NCBI GenBank assembly: GCA_963693305.1
Contig: OY855905.1
Location: forward strand, 44,130,895 to 44,194,894
Length of the DNA: 64,000 nt
Reading direction: 5' to 3'
DNA from: Meandrina meandrites
Lineage: Eukaryota > Cnidaria > Anthozoa > Scleractinia > Meandrinidae
Shown: positions 46,743 to 58,811 of the stretch, in pieces
How the letters are laid out: each line of letters begins with the position of its first letter
Position numbering within the stretch: position 1 is the first letter of the stretch
Position numbers and translations under genes: made by a program
The notes under the pieces: model-generated
The model's input: only the letters and a program-made list of their open reading frames with translations
Database searches by the model: none
Told to the model about the DNA's origin: nothing

Positions 46743-47715
46743 CAGTCGACTCCTGATAACTCGAACCTTCAAGGGAAATTGAAAAAGGTTCGAGTTATCG
46801 GGAGTTCGCGTTATCATGAGTTTAGAACAAATGACCGGTATAAATAAGAATTAAACGGTACTAATGTTTTTTTCTATTCATGCAATCTACATTTTCATCA
46901 AATTTAATTACAGAATAGAGAGGTCGACAGAAAATCTCGAAATTACTGTATAAATCGGAACGAAACGTAATTGTGAAAAATACAATGAAGGAAAGCAGCG
47001 CAACCTGAACTGAACTGACAAGTTTTTTGTTATGTGAAAGAAAGCAAAAAGTTCACACGGCTGCTTCAAAATAAATTTAATGTTTCCGACTACAATACAC
47101 TACATTTGTTTCGACTTGTAGCGTATCTACTGACATGGTTCGAGTTATCGATCAATTGACCTGAATGGAAACGAAAATTGCTTCGAGTTAGCGGGAGGTT
47201 CGAGTTATTGACGGTTCGAGTTACCGAGGGTAAAATTACACTAAATGTATGACGGAAATCCAGGGGAAATCAATTTTGGTTCGAGCTAGCGCTAGGTTCG
47301 AGTTAGGCCCGGTTCAGACGCCGATCTTTTCATGAGCCGAACCTAATTCCTTGAATTAAGTACATGAAAAGATCGGCGTCTGAATCAAATTAGAACGGCT
47401 ATTTCAATTTGGAACGGCTCACCCGTTCTTCCCGCCTGGCTTGGCCGAGAATTTCACCTGTGGAACGCCTTTCGAACGGCTTTGATTCAGACGCCGTACT
47501 TTTCATGTGCCGATCCTAATTCATTAATTATTATAATGTATTTTGCCTGGTTTTATTGGAACTGTATTAGGAACGGCCAAAAAGTACGGCGTCTGAATCA
47601 AGAGGCGTACTTTTGTCAATTTGGGTCGGTCCAAATTCGAATTGAGTTCGGCTCATGAAAAGTACGGCGTCTGAACCGGGCCTTAGCGAGGGTTCCAGTT
47701 ATCGTGAGTCGACTG
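46743..47715. mobile_element. TA-flanked Tigger/pogo-like MITE
   Basis: Left CAGTCGACTCCTGATAACTC and right end AGTTATCGTGAGTCGACTG are inverted with a mismatch or gap, and TA flanks both (46741, 47716). GGTTCGAGTTATCG-type words recur in both orientations inside. It hosts a second MITE at 47306-47682. No transposase. Absent from copy 1. Confidence 0.8.
47306..47682. mobile_element. nested TTA-flanked MITE (PIF/Harbinger-like)
   Basis: GGCCCGGTTCAGACGCCG and its exact complement at the right end, with TTA on both sides (47303-47305, 47683-47685). Inside, TCGGCGTCTGAATC words form further hairpins. Inserted within the older Tigger-like MITE. Confidence 0.85.
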
Positions 47716-48280
47716 TAAGCATCATCAGTAGATAAGTCCGCGTGAGATCACTCTGGATCAAATTTAAGCGCAAGTTACCAAATCTAGCGGACAGCCCTTT
47801 ATCTCACGCTAATTTGTCATCGTGAAAAGTAAGACTGAAACAATCATAGTGAATATAGGAATTAGCTGATCAGCAGTGGTAAATACCAAGAATCATAAGC
47901 TTAAATTATGCCGTCTTACGACACAGCACTAACAATTTTCTTGCTGTGCAAATCCGTAGGACTTTCGTTTCGCATCCATTTCCTATTACGATGCGCTGAA
48001 AGACCGGGGCTGAGTTTAGGTTCCACTCTGTAACTTGCTTGCCATGAGCTTCTCGAAAATCTTGGTTACAACATGCAGTTAGAAGTGCGATTGGCGTGTG
48101 ATTACTAGCTGTATGCTTGCAAATATTCTTCTTCTCAAGTATAGGCCCTCCATCGAATAGTTACATAAAGCACCCTCTGCTTGATGGCCAGTTTAGCGTA
48201 AGGCTATCTACACAGTACAGTGTATATTTTTTTTGCCTTAGACGAGAACTCAAGACTCATAAGATCCTTCTGCTTTTCAG

Positions 48281-48526
48281 CTGAATTTGTGAAATACTGG
48301 GAATCAACTCCTCACTGGTGCACCAACCAACCTATAAGAACTCGAATAGGTTATAACGTAAGTCTCGCTGAATGCAAGATGAACTGTTTCCCGAACAGGC
48401 CTGGATGCCTCGTTTTTGAGTACTGGGAGGGCACCTCTAATTGCTATCAGTGCAACCAAACAACAAAGATAACTTCCTACACTGCCACGGATGATCCGGG
48501 CTACCCAGTCTATGTCTGGATTCTTG
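48281..48526 (+). CDS. cysteine-rich PAN/Apple-like exon B2
   Basis: 246 bp, acceptor CTTCTGCTTTTCAG, donor CTTGGTAAGAG, phase 1-1, about 82 residues from EFVKYWESTPHWCT to YPVYVWILG. Six cysteines are kept: WCT, ECKMNC, GCLVFEYWEG, CYQC. NQTTK is a possible N-glycosylation sequon. It is the paralogue of exon B1, two codons longer, and splice sites and cysteines are unchanged while much of the rest differs, which suggests constraint on the fold. Extracellular placement is inferred from the disulphide-type pattern. Confidence 0.65.
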
Positions 48527-49020
48527 GTAAGAGTTAGGAAAAACATTATTGTATGAGTTTGGAGTATTTGGGTAGAATACTTCTTGGCCCTTTTGAAGAT
48601 TGCATGAATAATCCTACTTTTAATGTGATCACCATTTATACGTATTGGCGTGCGTGACGTCTAAGTAATTATAGTCTTGTTAATTACTTCCCAAGATTTT
48701 TGCAGCAGAAAAAGTTGAAAGAGTTAACGCTTATCACTAAATTTCAGCTCTGGTTTACGCGACCTAGTAGCACTTATTAGGGAGTTTAAGCAACGACGAC
48801 GACAACGCAAAGCACAACACCTGGCGATAAATTAATTTATATTTTACTTGCGAATCTCGCAAATATCCGAATTTATACCATGCCGTAGAAAATATAGCCA
48901 ATCAGAATACAGGAAAGCCGTTGTATATTCAACGGTATTCAACCCAACCTTCCCATCGTGCGCTGCGATCTTATTCCCGACAAAGTTTAGTAAGCATATT
49001 TTCTATGGCATGGTATAAAA

Positions 49021-49158
49021 TAGTTATGCAACACTTTCTCGTGCATACCATGGAATATCCCACTTCTCGATATATACACTCACCTAAAGTGTATACCAAG
49101 AAAATACAAGTGACTCGTGGGTATTCCATGGTATACCACTCGAAAGCGTTGCATAACT
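49021..49158. repeat. short inverted repeat around CCATGG, copy 2
   Basis: Same hairpin as 8551-8707 with a small internal deletion. Confidence 0.55.
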
Positions 49159-50950
49159 TTTAAGTATTCAATGTATGTGTCGGTTTTGGAACTAGCTCCA
49201 ACTGAATATATAAAGAGAGCGTTAAACCCCAAGTAGAAAAACCAAAAGTTAGTCTTTGAGTCTCGCTTTTCCCAAAATACGCAGAATTTGTTCACGTTCA
49301 CGTTTTAGTTTCGCAGAGAACGACCATAAAGTGAACCAAGATTTAAAACGCACGTGCAGAGCAATTATTCTGCTCATTAATTTAAACCTTTTGCGGCGCC
49401 CATTGGCGCCGCATAAGGTGCACAAACGGTATGCATGCATTTCTTATGCAATCACAATAGCTGAGGTTAATTACACCACCCTAAGTATACTTGATTTCTC
49501 CAGTATAATTTTACCAGGTTAAACTAGCTAGGGTTTTATTTATCTAGAAAAATGTCGGTTACACGAACCAAGGGAATTCAACGAGGTAATTATTAAGTGT
49601 CACGCGAGAATATTAAACACGCATGACTCTGAATTTCTATGAGTGACGAGAGCAAAGGCAAATACGAACGGATACGAACCAAAGAAAACACGTAAACCCA
49701 AGCATTCTACTCACAAGCAAGGTCGAAAAGAAGCCACGCGGTGAGCCTGACAAAAGGTATCGAACTTAAGTTCTATGCAAAAATAATCAGCAATACAGAT
49801 CCGTGTTTGTCAAGGAATGACCAAATGTTCATGCATGTCTAACGCGTGTTCCAGCCAAACATTTACAACATAGCATGATTTCAATCGACTAGTTTTGATA
49901 GCATAATCGCCTCCCTTAATTCAGAACTTGACAAATGACTGGCCTTAATATTATTATTCCAGCATTAAGAAAAGAGTCCGTTAAAACGTTAAAATTTCAC
50001 CGAAATCGCGCGAAGAAGATGAGACCTTAAATTCCGACGACAAAATTGTCCGCTATTGTTTCTACCGAGGTGACATATGATCGTTCGAAAAATGTCACGT
50101 GAAGCGTGTCCAACACCGCCTGGGGAAATGAAAGGTTTTCCTGGAGAAACTATGTTTTTCACGTGTAACCGATTTTACCTCGGCAAAATTTACCTAGGTA
50201 AATTTAGCTGTTTAAGAGACTAAGAACGATCCTAATTTCCCCAGCTACAACCCTTAGTGTGTCAGTTTAGCGGGTCGTTCTGGTACCCCAGGTAAATCTA
50301 CCAATGATAAATCAAGTTTAGGGTCGAGTGTACGTCCAGCGCATGTTCAACTAATTTTAATAACAATCATACACCAGGTGCACCATTTGCATGTAGTTTG
50401 CGTAAGGAATATCAATGAAGATGGATTCCTCTAGACCTTAGGTGTGAGTATTGAACTTGAACAGAGTGCTTCTAGCTTTGAGTTGAGCCCCATGTCTGCA
50501 ACGTAGGAGACAGATAATTTAACAACGCATCCGTTGGAAGCGTTGTCGACGCCTTGTTATTCGGTTTAGAAAATAAACCGTTACATGTGTGAAAGCTAAG
50601 TATCGCCACACAAGCGTAAGGAAGAGGGAGCAGAGAACAAACATCTCTTGGTCATCCATGTTTTTAATCTAATTCAGCCGGACAATTTATCCTTTAATTA
50701 CCCGAGAAGCCCTGGCTAACGTTCCCAGGGAAAAATTTACCAAGGTAATCTTTCCCGTAGTAAAATCTGTTACACGTAAAAATTCCACTTTCCCTAGGGA
50801 AACCTTGTATTTCCCTAGGTAAAATTACCTCGTGTAGCTAGTGTGTAAGCACGTTTAAAATATGCGAGGTATCCTGATATATTTAAGTAAATCCAATGTG
50901 CCAACATGTCATGGAGCTATGCTGACCATGTAATCGATTGGATTCTCTAG

Positions 50951-51196
50951 TGTGGAGAAAATACTCGTTATCTACCAGCTGGTGCACCTGGTCTGGAAGA
51001 ACTCTCATCAGCATAGCAGAAGAAATAGATCACATTGAATGCCAGAAGCGCTGTCAGGCCATCTCAGGATGCAACGCCATTGAGTTTTGGGAGTCGTCCA
51101 CTTGGGCATGTTACCAGTGCACAGATACGTCATTGGTAACACCTTACACTGACGTGAACGAGCCGGGCTATCCAGTATATGTCTGGGTCCCCGAAG
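50951..51196 (+). CDS. cysteine-rich PAN/Apple-like exon C2
   Basis: 246 bp, acceptor GATTGGATTCTCTAG, donor CCGAAGGTAAG, phase 1-1, about 82 residues from VWRKYSLSTSWCT to YPVYVWVPEG. Six cysteines: WCT, ECQKRC, GCNAIEFWES, CYQC. It is very close to exon C1 but lacks the small internal duplication seen there, so it is probably nearer the ancestral form. It is the last recognisable module before array 2, as C1 is before array 1. With A2 and B2 it would form a linker plus two-domain unit. Confidence 0.65.
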
Positions 51197-51385
51197 GTAA
51201 GAAGGATGAAAATAATATTAATCTTTAGAAATGAAAATGCTACAATGTAGAATAAGTCAGCATAAGACATCCAGTTTCCACATTTCCTATGATTCCTCGA
51301 ATTATATTTTCGTGAAATCGTTAGTACAATCAGATGCTTTTTTATTTTTATTTTTTTTTTATTTGAGAGCCCCAAATTACTTGCA

Positions 51386-54169
51386 ATACTAACGTTCCAA
51401 TACTAACATTTCTTACCGTACTAACATTGCTGACAATACTGACACTACTTACAATACTGACATTACCTACCATACTAACATTTCTTACAGTACTAACATT
51501 GCTGACAATACTGACACTACTTACAATACTGACATTACCTACCATACTAACATTTCTTACAGTACTAACATTGCTGACAATACTGACACTACTTACAATA
51601 CTGACATTACCTACCATACTAACATTTCTTACAGTACTAACATTGCTGACAACACTGACACTACTTACAATACTAACATTTCTTACCGTACTAACATTGT
51701 TGACAATACTGACACTACTTACAATACTGACATTACCTACCATACTAACATTTCTTACAGTACTAACATTGTTGACAATACTGACACTACTTACAATACT
51801 GACATTACCTACCATACTAACATTTCTTACAGTACTAACATTGCTGACAATACTGACACTACTTACAATACTGACATTACCTACCATACTAACATTTCTT
51901 ACAGTACTAACATTCCTGACAACACTGACACTACTTACAATACTAACATTTCTTACCGTACTAACATTGTTGACAATACTGACACTACTTACAATACTGA
52001 CATTACCTACCATACTAACATTTCTTACAGCACTAACATTGTTGACAATACTGACACTACTTACAATACTGACATTACCTACCATACTAACATTTCTTAC
52101 AGTACTAACATTGCTGACAATACTGACACTACTTACAATACTGACATTACCTACCATACTAGCATTTCTTACAGTACTAACATTGCTGACAATACTGACA
52201 CTACTTACAATACTGACATTACCTACCATACTAACATTTCTTACAGTACTAACATTGCTGACAATACTGACACTACTTACAATACTGACATTACCTACCA
52301 TACTAGCATTTCTTACAGTACTAACATTGCTGACAATACTGACACTACTTACAATACTGACATTACCTACCATACTAACATTTCTTACAGTACTAACATT
52401 GCTGACAATACTGACACTACTTACAATACTGACATTACCAACCATACTAACATTTCTTACAGTACTAACATTGCTGACAATACTGACACTACTTACAATA
52501 CTGACATTACCTACCATACTAACATTTCTTACAGTACTAACATTGCTGACAATACTGACACTACTTACAATACTGACATTACCTACCATACTAACATTTC
52601 TTACAGTACTAACATTCCTGACAACACTGACACTACTTACAATACTAACATTTCTTACCGTACTAACATTGTTGACAATACTGACACTACTTACAATACT
52701 GACATTACCTACCATACTAACATTTCTTACAGCACTAACATTGTTGACAATACTGACACTACTTACAATACTGACATTACCTACCATACTAACATTTCTT
52801 ACAGTACTAACATTGCTGACAATACTGACACTACTTACAATACTGACATTACCTACCATACTAACATTTCTTACAGTACTAACATTGCTGACAATACTGA
52901 CACTACTTACAATACTGACATTACCTACCATACTAACATTTCTTACCGTACTAACATTGCTGACAATACTGACACTACTTACAATACTGACATTACCTAC
53001 CATACTAGCATTTCTTACAGTACTAACATTGCTGACAATACTGACACTACTTACAATACTGACATTACCTACCATACTAACATTTCTTACAGTACTAACA
53101 TTGCTGACAATACTGACACTACTTACAATACTGACATTACCTACCATACTAGCATTTCTTACAGTACTAACATTGCTGACAATACTGACACTACTTACAA
53201 TACTGACATTACCTACCATACTAACATTTCTTACAGTACTAACATTGCTGACAATACTGACACTACTTACAATACTGACATTACCAACCATACTAACATT
53301 TCTTACAGTACTAACATTGCTGACAATACTGACACTACTTACAATACTGACATTACCTACCATACTAACATTTCTTACAGTACTAACATTGCTGACAATA
53401 CTGACACTACTTACAATACTGACATTACCTACCATACTAACATTTCTTACAGTACTAACATTGCTGACAATACTGACACTACTTACAATACTGACATTAC
53501 CTACCATACTAACATTTCTTACAGTACTAACATTGCTGACAATACTGACACTACTTACAATACTGACATTACCTACCATACTAACATTTCTTACAGTACT
53601 AACATTGCTGACAATACTGACACTACTTACAATACTGACATTACCTACCATACTAACATTTCTTACAGTACTAACATTGCTGACAATACTGACACTACTT
53701 ACAATACTAACATTTCTTACCGTACTAACATTGTTGACAATACTGACACTACTTACAATACTGACATTACCTACCATACTAACATTTCTTACAGTACTAA
53801 CATTGTTGACAATACTGACACTACTTACAATACTGACATTACCTACCATACTAACATTTCTTACAGTACTAACATTGTTGACAATATTGACACTACTTAC
53901 AATACTGACATTACCTACCATACTAACATTTCTTACAGTACTAACATTGTTGACAATATTGACACTACTTACAATACTGACATTACCTACCATACTAACA
54001 TTTCTTACAGTACTAACATTGTTGACAATACTGACACTACTTACAATACTGACATTACCTACCATACTAACATTTCTTACAGTACTAACATTGTTGACAA
54101 TATTGACACTACTTACAATACTGACATTACCTACCATACTAACATTTCTTACCGTACTAACATTGCTGG
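51386..54169 (+). repeat. minisatellite array 2, left part
   Basis: Same 9-bp/72-bp repeat as array 1, much more regular (mostly full 72-bp units). A block marked by CATTCCTGACAACACTGAC (51911 and 52613) and CTAGCATTTC variants is internally duplicated. It is cut at 54169 by the Ty3/gypsy insertion. Confidence 0.97.
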
Positions 54170-54310
54170 TGTGCTATTGCTGATATGGGAGTGTTTTCAA
54201 CGGAGTTAAACTAAACACAACGCCGTGCTTGGATGTCAAAACTCATTCTGTAATTTTTTACTCTCTGGTCACGTGACCTAACAAACTCATGAATAATTAA
54301 CGACATTACA
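54170..54310 (-). repeat. 3' LTR of the Ty3/gypsy element
   Basis: 141 bp, begins TG and ends CA when read either way. No difference seen from the 5' LTR. Contains GTCACGTGAC. Flanked by target duplication GCTGG at 54165-54169. Confidence 0.95.
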
Positions 54311-54560
54311 TCCCTCCTCTTCTTTGAATAACGAAAATACAAAATATCATGAGTAACAGCTCTCTAACTGTCTTCAATAGATAAACATTCTTAGGTAACA
54401 AAAACAACAATGTTCAACGATTAAACTCGATAATCACTGTTCAAAAATCAAGTTAAATAATCAATGTTCATCTGAGAGCTCTTTCTTTGAAGAGAACAGT
54501 TTCCAAATGTCAACTTTCTTAAAAATAAACAAAAGTATCAGACAAGTTTCTTGCTCCACC

Positions 54561-57500
54561 CTATTTGACATAAATGACTTGTACATAGTCCGAGAATCTG
54601 ACAGGAGGTTTGATCTGCCTCGTGGGTCGTCTCTGCGGAATGTCTTCTTTGGTTTCTGGAGGGTTTTGCTCCATTCCAAGTGTCTTTTCTTCATCTTTCT
54701 TTTCACGATTCTCTTGGCTCTCTGCAATATTCTTGGGAATAACTTTAAATTGAGAAGAATTTCTTGTGACAGTCTGTGAGCCATTACTTGCTGTGACCAT
54801 TGAACCTTTCTTCTCCTCCACGACAAAAGGCTTTGGATTGTAGGGAGTGGTGAGCTTGTTTTTCTTGGGTTGTCTCATGAGTACAACTTCTCCCGGCTTG
54901 ATCTCTCTTTCTTGAGCATGTGCCTTGAGATCAGCATAGATTTTCATTTTCTGCTTCTGCATAGCGTCTCTCTGGGCGATGCTGGCTGATGGACCTTGAG
55001 GCATACTTGGCTGTTGCTGTTTGAGTGGTAGCTCTGGAATTGTGGTCTTGAGCTTTCTGTTGTTTAAAGCTTCACTTGGTGACACACTAGTGGTGGAGTG
55101 GGGCGTTGCACGATATTGACGTAAGAACTTGTACAACTCTTGCTTCCAATTTTTGCCCTCTAGGTGAGCAATTCTGATGGATTTTTCGAGGGTCTGTACC
55201 AAGCGTTCTGCCTCTCCATTTGCTTTTGGCCAATATGGTGTGATCCTTCGATGTTTAAATCCTAGGTAGTCAGCAAAGTTTTGAAATTCATGACCATTAA
55301 ATGGTGGGCCATTGTCACTTTTTAGGACATCGGGTATTCCTTGTCTTGCAAATATTGCATCTAATTTGGGGATCACAGCTCTGGCTGATGTCGAGGTCAG
55401 GATTTCTACTTCCGGAAAACGGCTTAATTCATCTGTTACCACCATAATGTAATCACCAGAAGGGAACGGTCCCGCAAAGTCTACTGCAACTTCCTTCCAA
55501 GGTGCACTAGGAAGTGGGGTCATTCGAAGAGGTTCTAGCGGTGGTGATTTGGTTGATGCAGCCTGACAGGAAAGACAGTTTTTGACCTTCTCTTCTGCTA
55601 GCTTGTCGATTCCTGGGAACCACACTTTGTCTCTGATCAGCTGCTTTGTCTTCACAATTCCCTGGTGACCTCCATGTGCCAAGTCTACTGCTTTACTTCG
55701 GAGAGTAGATGGTATGACAATTCTGTTTCTTCTCAGCACTAGTCCATTGAACACTGATAGTTCATCTTTGATTTTCTTGTAGTGTTGGACTTCTTGGGTA
55801 CTCCACTGGTCAGTTTCTACAGCTTTGATGACAGCTTGCATCTCTGCATCATGTTTGGTTTCTTGTTTGATTTCTTCAAGTGTCATTGCTTTTGGTATAG
55901 CATTAGAGCATACATAGTTGACATAATCTTCAGCGAGATTTTGCTCTTCTGATACTGTGGAACTGGGATGCCGGCTCATGAAATCGGCAGGGTTTTCTGC
56001 GTCTCTTCCAGGTCGATAGATTAGCTGACAATCATAGGGCATGAGTCGAAGTTTCCACCTTTCAATTCGCGGTGAAGTTTGCTTGTGGTTCTTGAAGATG
56101 CCAGTGAGGGGCTTGTGATCAGTGATGACAGAGAACTGGGCACCATAAACGTACAGATGAAAGTGTTCCACTCCCCATACTACTGCAAGCATCTCTCTCT
56201 CTGTTTGGGAGTAGCGACTTTCAACATCACTCAGGGCACGACTTCCATAACTAAGAACTCTGCCTTCCTGCACAAGTAAACCACCAAGACCAGCTGGACT
56301 TGCATCTACAATGATTTCGGTCTTCTTTCTTGGATCGAAATAAGACATCACCTGATCTCCAACAAGGGCTTCTTTCAGCTTGTCCAATGCTCTTTGTTCT
56401 TCTTGCTCCCATTTCCAGGGCGTGTCCTGTCGTGTCAGCAGGCGCAGAGGGGTGGTGATTGTGGCATAATTTGGTATGAATCGAGATACATACTGTGCCA
56501 TGCCAAGTAGAGACTTCACTTCACTAGAGTTCTGCGGAGGTCTTGCCTTGTGGATTGCCTCAACCTTGACTGGGTCAGGCAGTAGACCACTAGAGCTGAA
56601 AATGTGACCATAGAACTTGATTTCAGTCTTGGAGAACTCGCACTTGTCTTTGTTCAGGCGAAGGTTGTTTTCTTTGAGCCTCTGAAGAACACCACGGAGG
56701 TTCTTGTCATGCTCTTCTTGACCTTTCCCGAATACTATGATGTCATCTGAAATGTTTTTACATCCAGGTAGGCCAGTGAGGATCTCTCTTATTGCTTCTT
56801 GGAAGATTTCTGATGCTGCATTAATTCCAAATGGCAGACGCTTGTATCTCCTTAGACCGACATGTGTACTGAAGGTTGTGACATAACGGCTTTCTGGAGC
56901 TAACACAAGCTGGTGGTATCCTGAGGACAGATCTAATGTACTGAAATGGGTCGCGCCATTCAAATCTGCGATGAGGTCATCGATTGTTGGCATAAGGTGT
57001 TTTTCCCTCTTGATTGCTTTGTTTGCCTCGCGCATGTCAACACAGATTCTAACTTCTCCAGATTTCTTGGGTACAACAACGATAGGGCTAATCCAGGGAG
57101 TAGGTCCCTCAACTGTTTCAATGATGTCTAATTTCTCAAGCCTCTTGAGCTCTTTCTCCACATCTTCTCTAACATGAAAAAGAATTCGTCTATGAGGCTG
57201 TTCTCGGGGTGTCACATCGGGGTCAATATGCAACTTCACTTCTTTGTTTGGTACTTTTCCTATGCCTCCGAACAAAGATTTAAACTCTTCTTTCAGGAAC
57301 TCTGGATTGTTCGTATCCCTGTCAGTGGTAGTGGCAGTGTTAACAGACATTGTTATCAAACCAAGCTTCTGTGCGGTGTGGTAGCTGAGAAGATTTCCGT
57401 TTCTTCCTTTTACAACAAGTAATGGGGCAGAAATGCTTGTATTACTGGATTTCACAGTTGCAGTGAAAGTTCCTAACAGAGGAAGAGGAGTTTCACATCC

Positions 57501-58541
57501 ATAGGAGTAAATCTTGGTGTGAGTACGCTTCAGGTTTTCGTTACCAGAACTATCGATCCTTTGAAAAGTCATTTCATCTAGAAGATTAACAGATGCACCC
57601 GAGTCGATCAACATCTCCACTTCTTTTCCATTTATTTGCAGTTGACACATTGGTGGCTTCTTGTTTTCTTGATAGTTGATCGTGTAAACATACTCGTATT
57701 CTTCATCAGACATTTGACCAGTATTCACGGGGGCCACAGTTCGAAGTTTTGATCTGCAAACATGAGCAAAATGACCAATTTTTCCACAAGCCTTACAGGT
57801 TTTTCCTCGCGCTGGACACGGGTTTTTGTGAGGAGCATATCCACCACAATTGCCACATTTTCTTGGAGATTTGTCTTGCTTTCCTCCAAAACGACGATTG
57901 CGTGACTGCGAGCGTTTGCGTCGTGACTGAAAGGAATCCTCGGCTCGGTGGCGGGAGCGGCTTTGTCGATCGTTTTCGTTTGAATTGATGTTGTTGACGT
58001 CGCCTTCGGTTTTTTCCACGTCCTTTGCTTGTTTATCGCTCAGTTCCAACGCTCTTCCATGTTTCAACAGGGCTTCTAGCGAAAAATTTTCACGTAGCGC
58101 TCGGCGTCGTAGAGAACTTGAAGTGCAAGTTAATACAATGTGCTCTTTGATTTCTTTGTCAACATCGGTGAATTCGCATGTTTTCGCGAGTTGACGAAGT
58201 CGGGTGTGATAACTATCCAGCGATTCCCCTTCTTTTTGCTTTGTCTGTCGAAAGTTGTACACTTCGTAGGTGGTGTTGACCTGTGGATTGAAGTATTCGT
58301 TCAGTTTCGCGACCGCTATGTCATAATCGCTCTCTCCTCCGGTTTCAGGTAAGGTGTCGAATATTTCGTCTACGTCTGGACCAGCATAATGAAGTAACAG
58401 GGCTCGTTTTCGTTTCGGTATTGTGATGTTCATTCCAGTGAACAGTCGCTCTAATCTAGCAAGCCATTTTTTCCAACGGGGACCCGCATTGCCGTCGGCA
58501 TGGACGTCAAACGATGGAAAATTTGGTAGTGAAACCGCCAT
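54561..58541 (-). CDS. Gag-Pol polyprotein of the Ty3/gypsy element
   Basis: The ATG at 58541 (MAVSLPNFPSF) is the best start. The frame is open six codons further up, but only to a TTG. It ends at TAG 54561-54563, about 1326 residues. Positions below count from that TTG. Order: Gag to about 230; two zinc knuckles at 235-268 (CGNCGG...NPC and CKACGKIGHFAHVC); aspartic protease LIDSGAS at 317-323; reverse transcriptase about 440-640 with TLDLSSGYHQ and the active-site box ISDD at 603-606 in place of the common YIDD; RNase H about 745-860 with VDAS and ITDHKPL; integrase with an HHCC finger (HGGHQG...CLSC, 962-998) and DDE residues D1027, D1082 and E1118 (D-35-E). A TPYNPKPF stretch near the C-terminus resembles the GPY/F module. 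Gag and Pol share one frame, so no frameshift is needed. Confidence 0.96.
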   Translation of the reverse strand: MAVSLPNFPSFDVHADGNAGPRWKKWLARLERLFTGMNITIPKRKRALLLHYAGPDVDEIFDTLPETGGESDYDIAVAKLNEYFNPQVNTTYEVYNFRQTKQKEGESLDSYHTRLRQLAKTCEFTDVDKEIKEHIVLTCTSSSLRRRALRENFSLEALLKHGRALELSDKQAKDVEKTEGDVNNINSNENDRQSRSRHRAEDSFQSRRKRSQSRNRRFGGKQDKSPRKCGNCGGYAPHKNPCPARGKTCKACGKIGHFAHVCRSKLRTVAPVNTGQMSDEEYEYVYTINYQENKKPPMCQLQINGKEVEMLIDSGASVNLLDEMTFQRIDSSGNENLKRTHTKIYSYGCETPLPLLGTFTATVKSSNTSISAPLLVVKGRNGNLLSYHTAQKLGLITMSVNTATTTDRDTNNPEFLKEEFKSLFGGIGKVPNKEVKLHIDPDVTPREQPHRRILFHVREDVEKELKRLEKLDIIETVEGPTPWISPIVVVPKKSGEVRICVDMREANKAIKREKHLMPTIDDLIADLNGATHFSTLDLSSGYHQLVLAPESRYVTTFSTHVGLRRYKRLPFGINAASEIFQEAIREILTGLPGCKNISDDIIVFGKGQEEHDKNLRGVLQRLKENNLRLNKDKCEFSKTEIKFYGHIFSSSGLLPDPVKVEAIHKARPPQNSSEVKSLLGMAQYVSRFIPNYATITTPLRLLTRQDTPWKWEQEEQRALDKLKEALVGDQVMSYFDPRKKTEIIVDASPAGLGGLLVQEGRVLSYGSRALSDVESRYSQTEREMLAVVWGVEHFHLYVYGAQFSVITDHKPLTGIFKNHKQTSPRIERWKLRLMPYDCQLIYRPGRDAENPADFMSRHPSSTVSEEQNLAEDYVNYVCSNAIPKAMTLEEIKQETKHDAEMQAVIKAVETDQWSTQEVQHYKKIKDELSVFNGLVLRRNRIVIPSTLRSKAVDLAHGGHQGIVKTKQLIRDKVWFPGIDKLAEEKVKNCLSCQAASTKSPPLEPLRMTPLPSAPWKEVAVDFAGPFPSGDYIMVVTDELSRFPEVEILTSTSARAVIPKLDAIFARQGIPDVLKSDNGPPFNGHEFQNFADYLGFKHRRITPYWPKANGEAERLVQTLEKSIRIAHLEGKNWKQELYKFLRQYRATPHSTTSVSPSEALNNRKLKTTIPELPLKQQQPSMPQGPSASIAQRDAMQKQKMKIYADLKAHAQEREIKPGEVVLMRQPKKNKLTTPYNPKPFVVEEKKGSMVTASNGSQTVTRNSSQFKVIPKNIAESQENREKKDEEKTLGMEQNPPETKEDIPQRRPTRQIKPPVRFSDYVQVIYVK

Positions 58542-58670
58542 CAGGTTGAACTGAGTCAAGCGCGTCGCAAATCAGCACGTGCTTCCACGAAAACTTTGTA
58601 CAGGGAATTCTTCGATGAAAACCAGGGTTGTTGTAGATATTAGAGCGATGGCTTCATCCTCGTCGCCAGA

Positions 58671-58811
58671 TGTGCTATTGCTGATATGGGAGTGTTTTCA
58701 ACGGAGTTAAACTAAACACAACGCCGTGCTTGGATGTCAAAACTCATTCTGTAATTTTTTACTCTCTGGTCACGTGACCTAACAAACTCATGAATAATTA
58801 ACGACATTACA
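58671..58811 (-). repeat. 5' LTR of the Ty3/gypsy element
   Basis: 141 bp, reading as identical to the LTR at 54170-54310. Expected to hold the promoter. The E-box-like CACGTG lies in it. Followed (outside) by TSD GCTGG at 58812-58816. Confidence 0.95.

Larger units (their letters stand above)
54170..58811 (-). mobile_element. complete Ty3/gypsy LTR retrotransposon
   Basis: 4642 bp with two 141-bp LTRs, TSD GCTGG on both sides (54165-54169, 58812-58816), a primer-binding-site-like stretch beginning TGGCGACGAGGATGAA just inside the 5' LTR (about 58653-58668), a polypurine tract AAAGAAGAGGAGGGA next to the 3' LTR (54311-54325), and one uninterrupted Gag-Pol frame. No env-like ORF. All features of a functional, recently inserted element are present. 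Confidence 0.97.

Noticed and set aside
51348..54137. 929- and 918-codon ORFs through array 2, and the similar long ORFs through array 1
   Set aside because: They are open only because a 9-bp repeat without a stop keeps three of six frames open. They overlap on both strands and shift frame at small indels.
56079..58352. Plus-strand ORFs within the Ty3/gypsy element
   Set aside because: They are antisense to an intact Gag-Pol frame with clear motifs and have no domains of their own.
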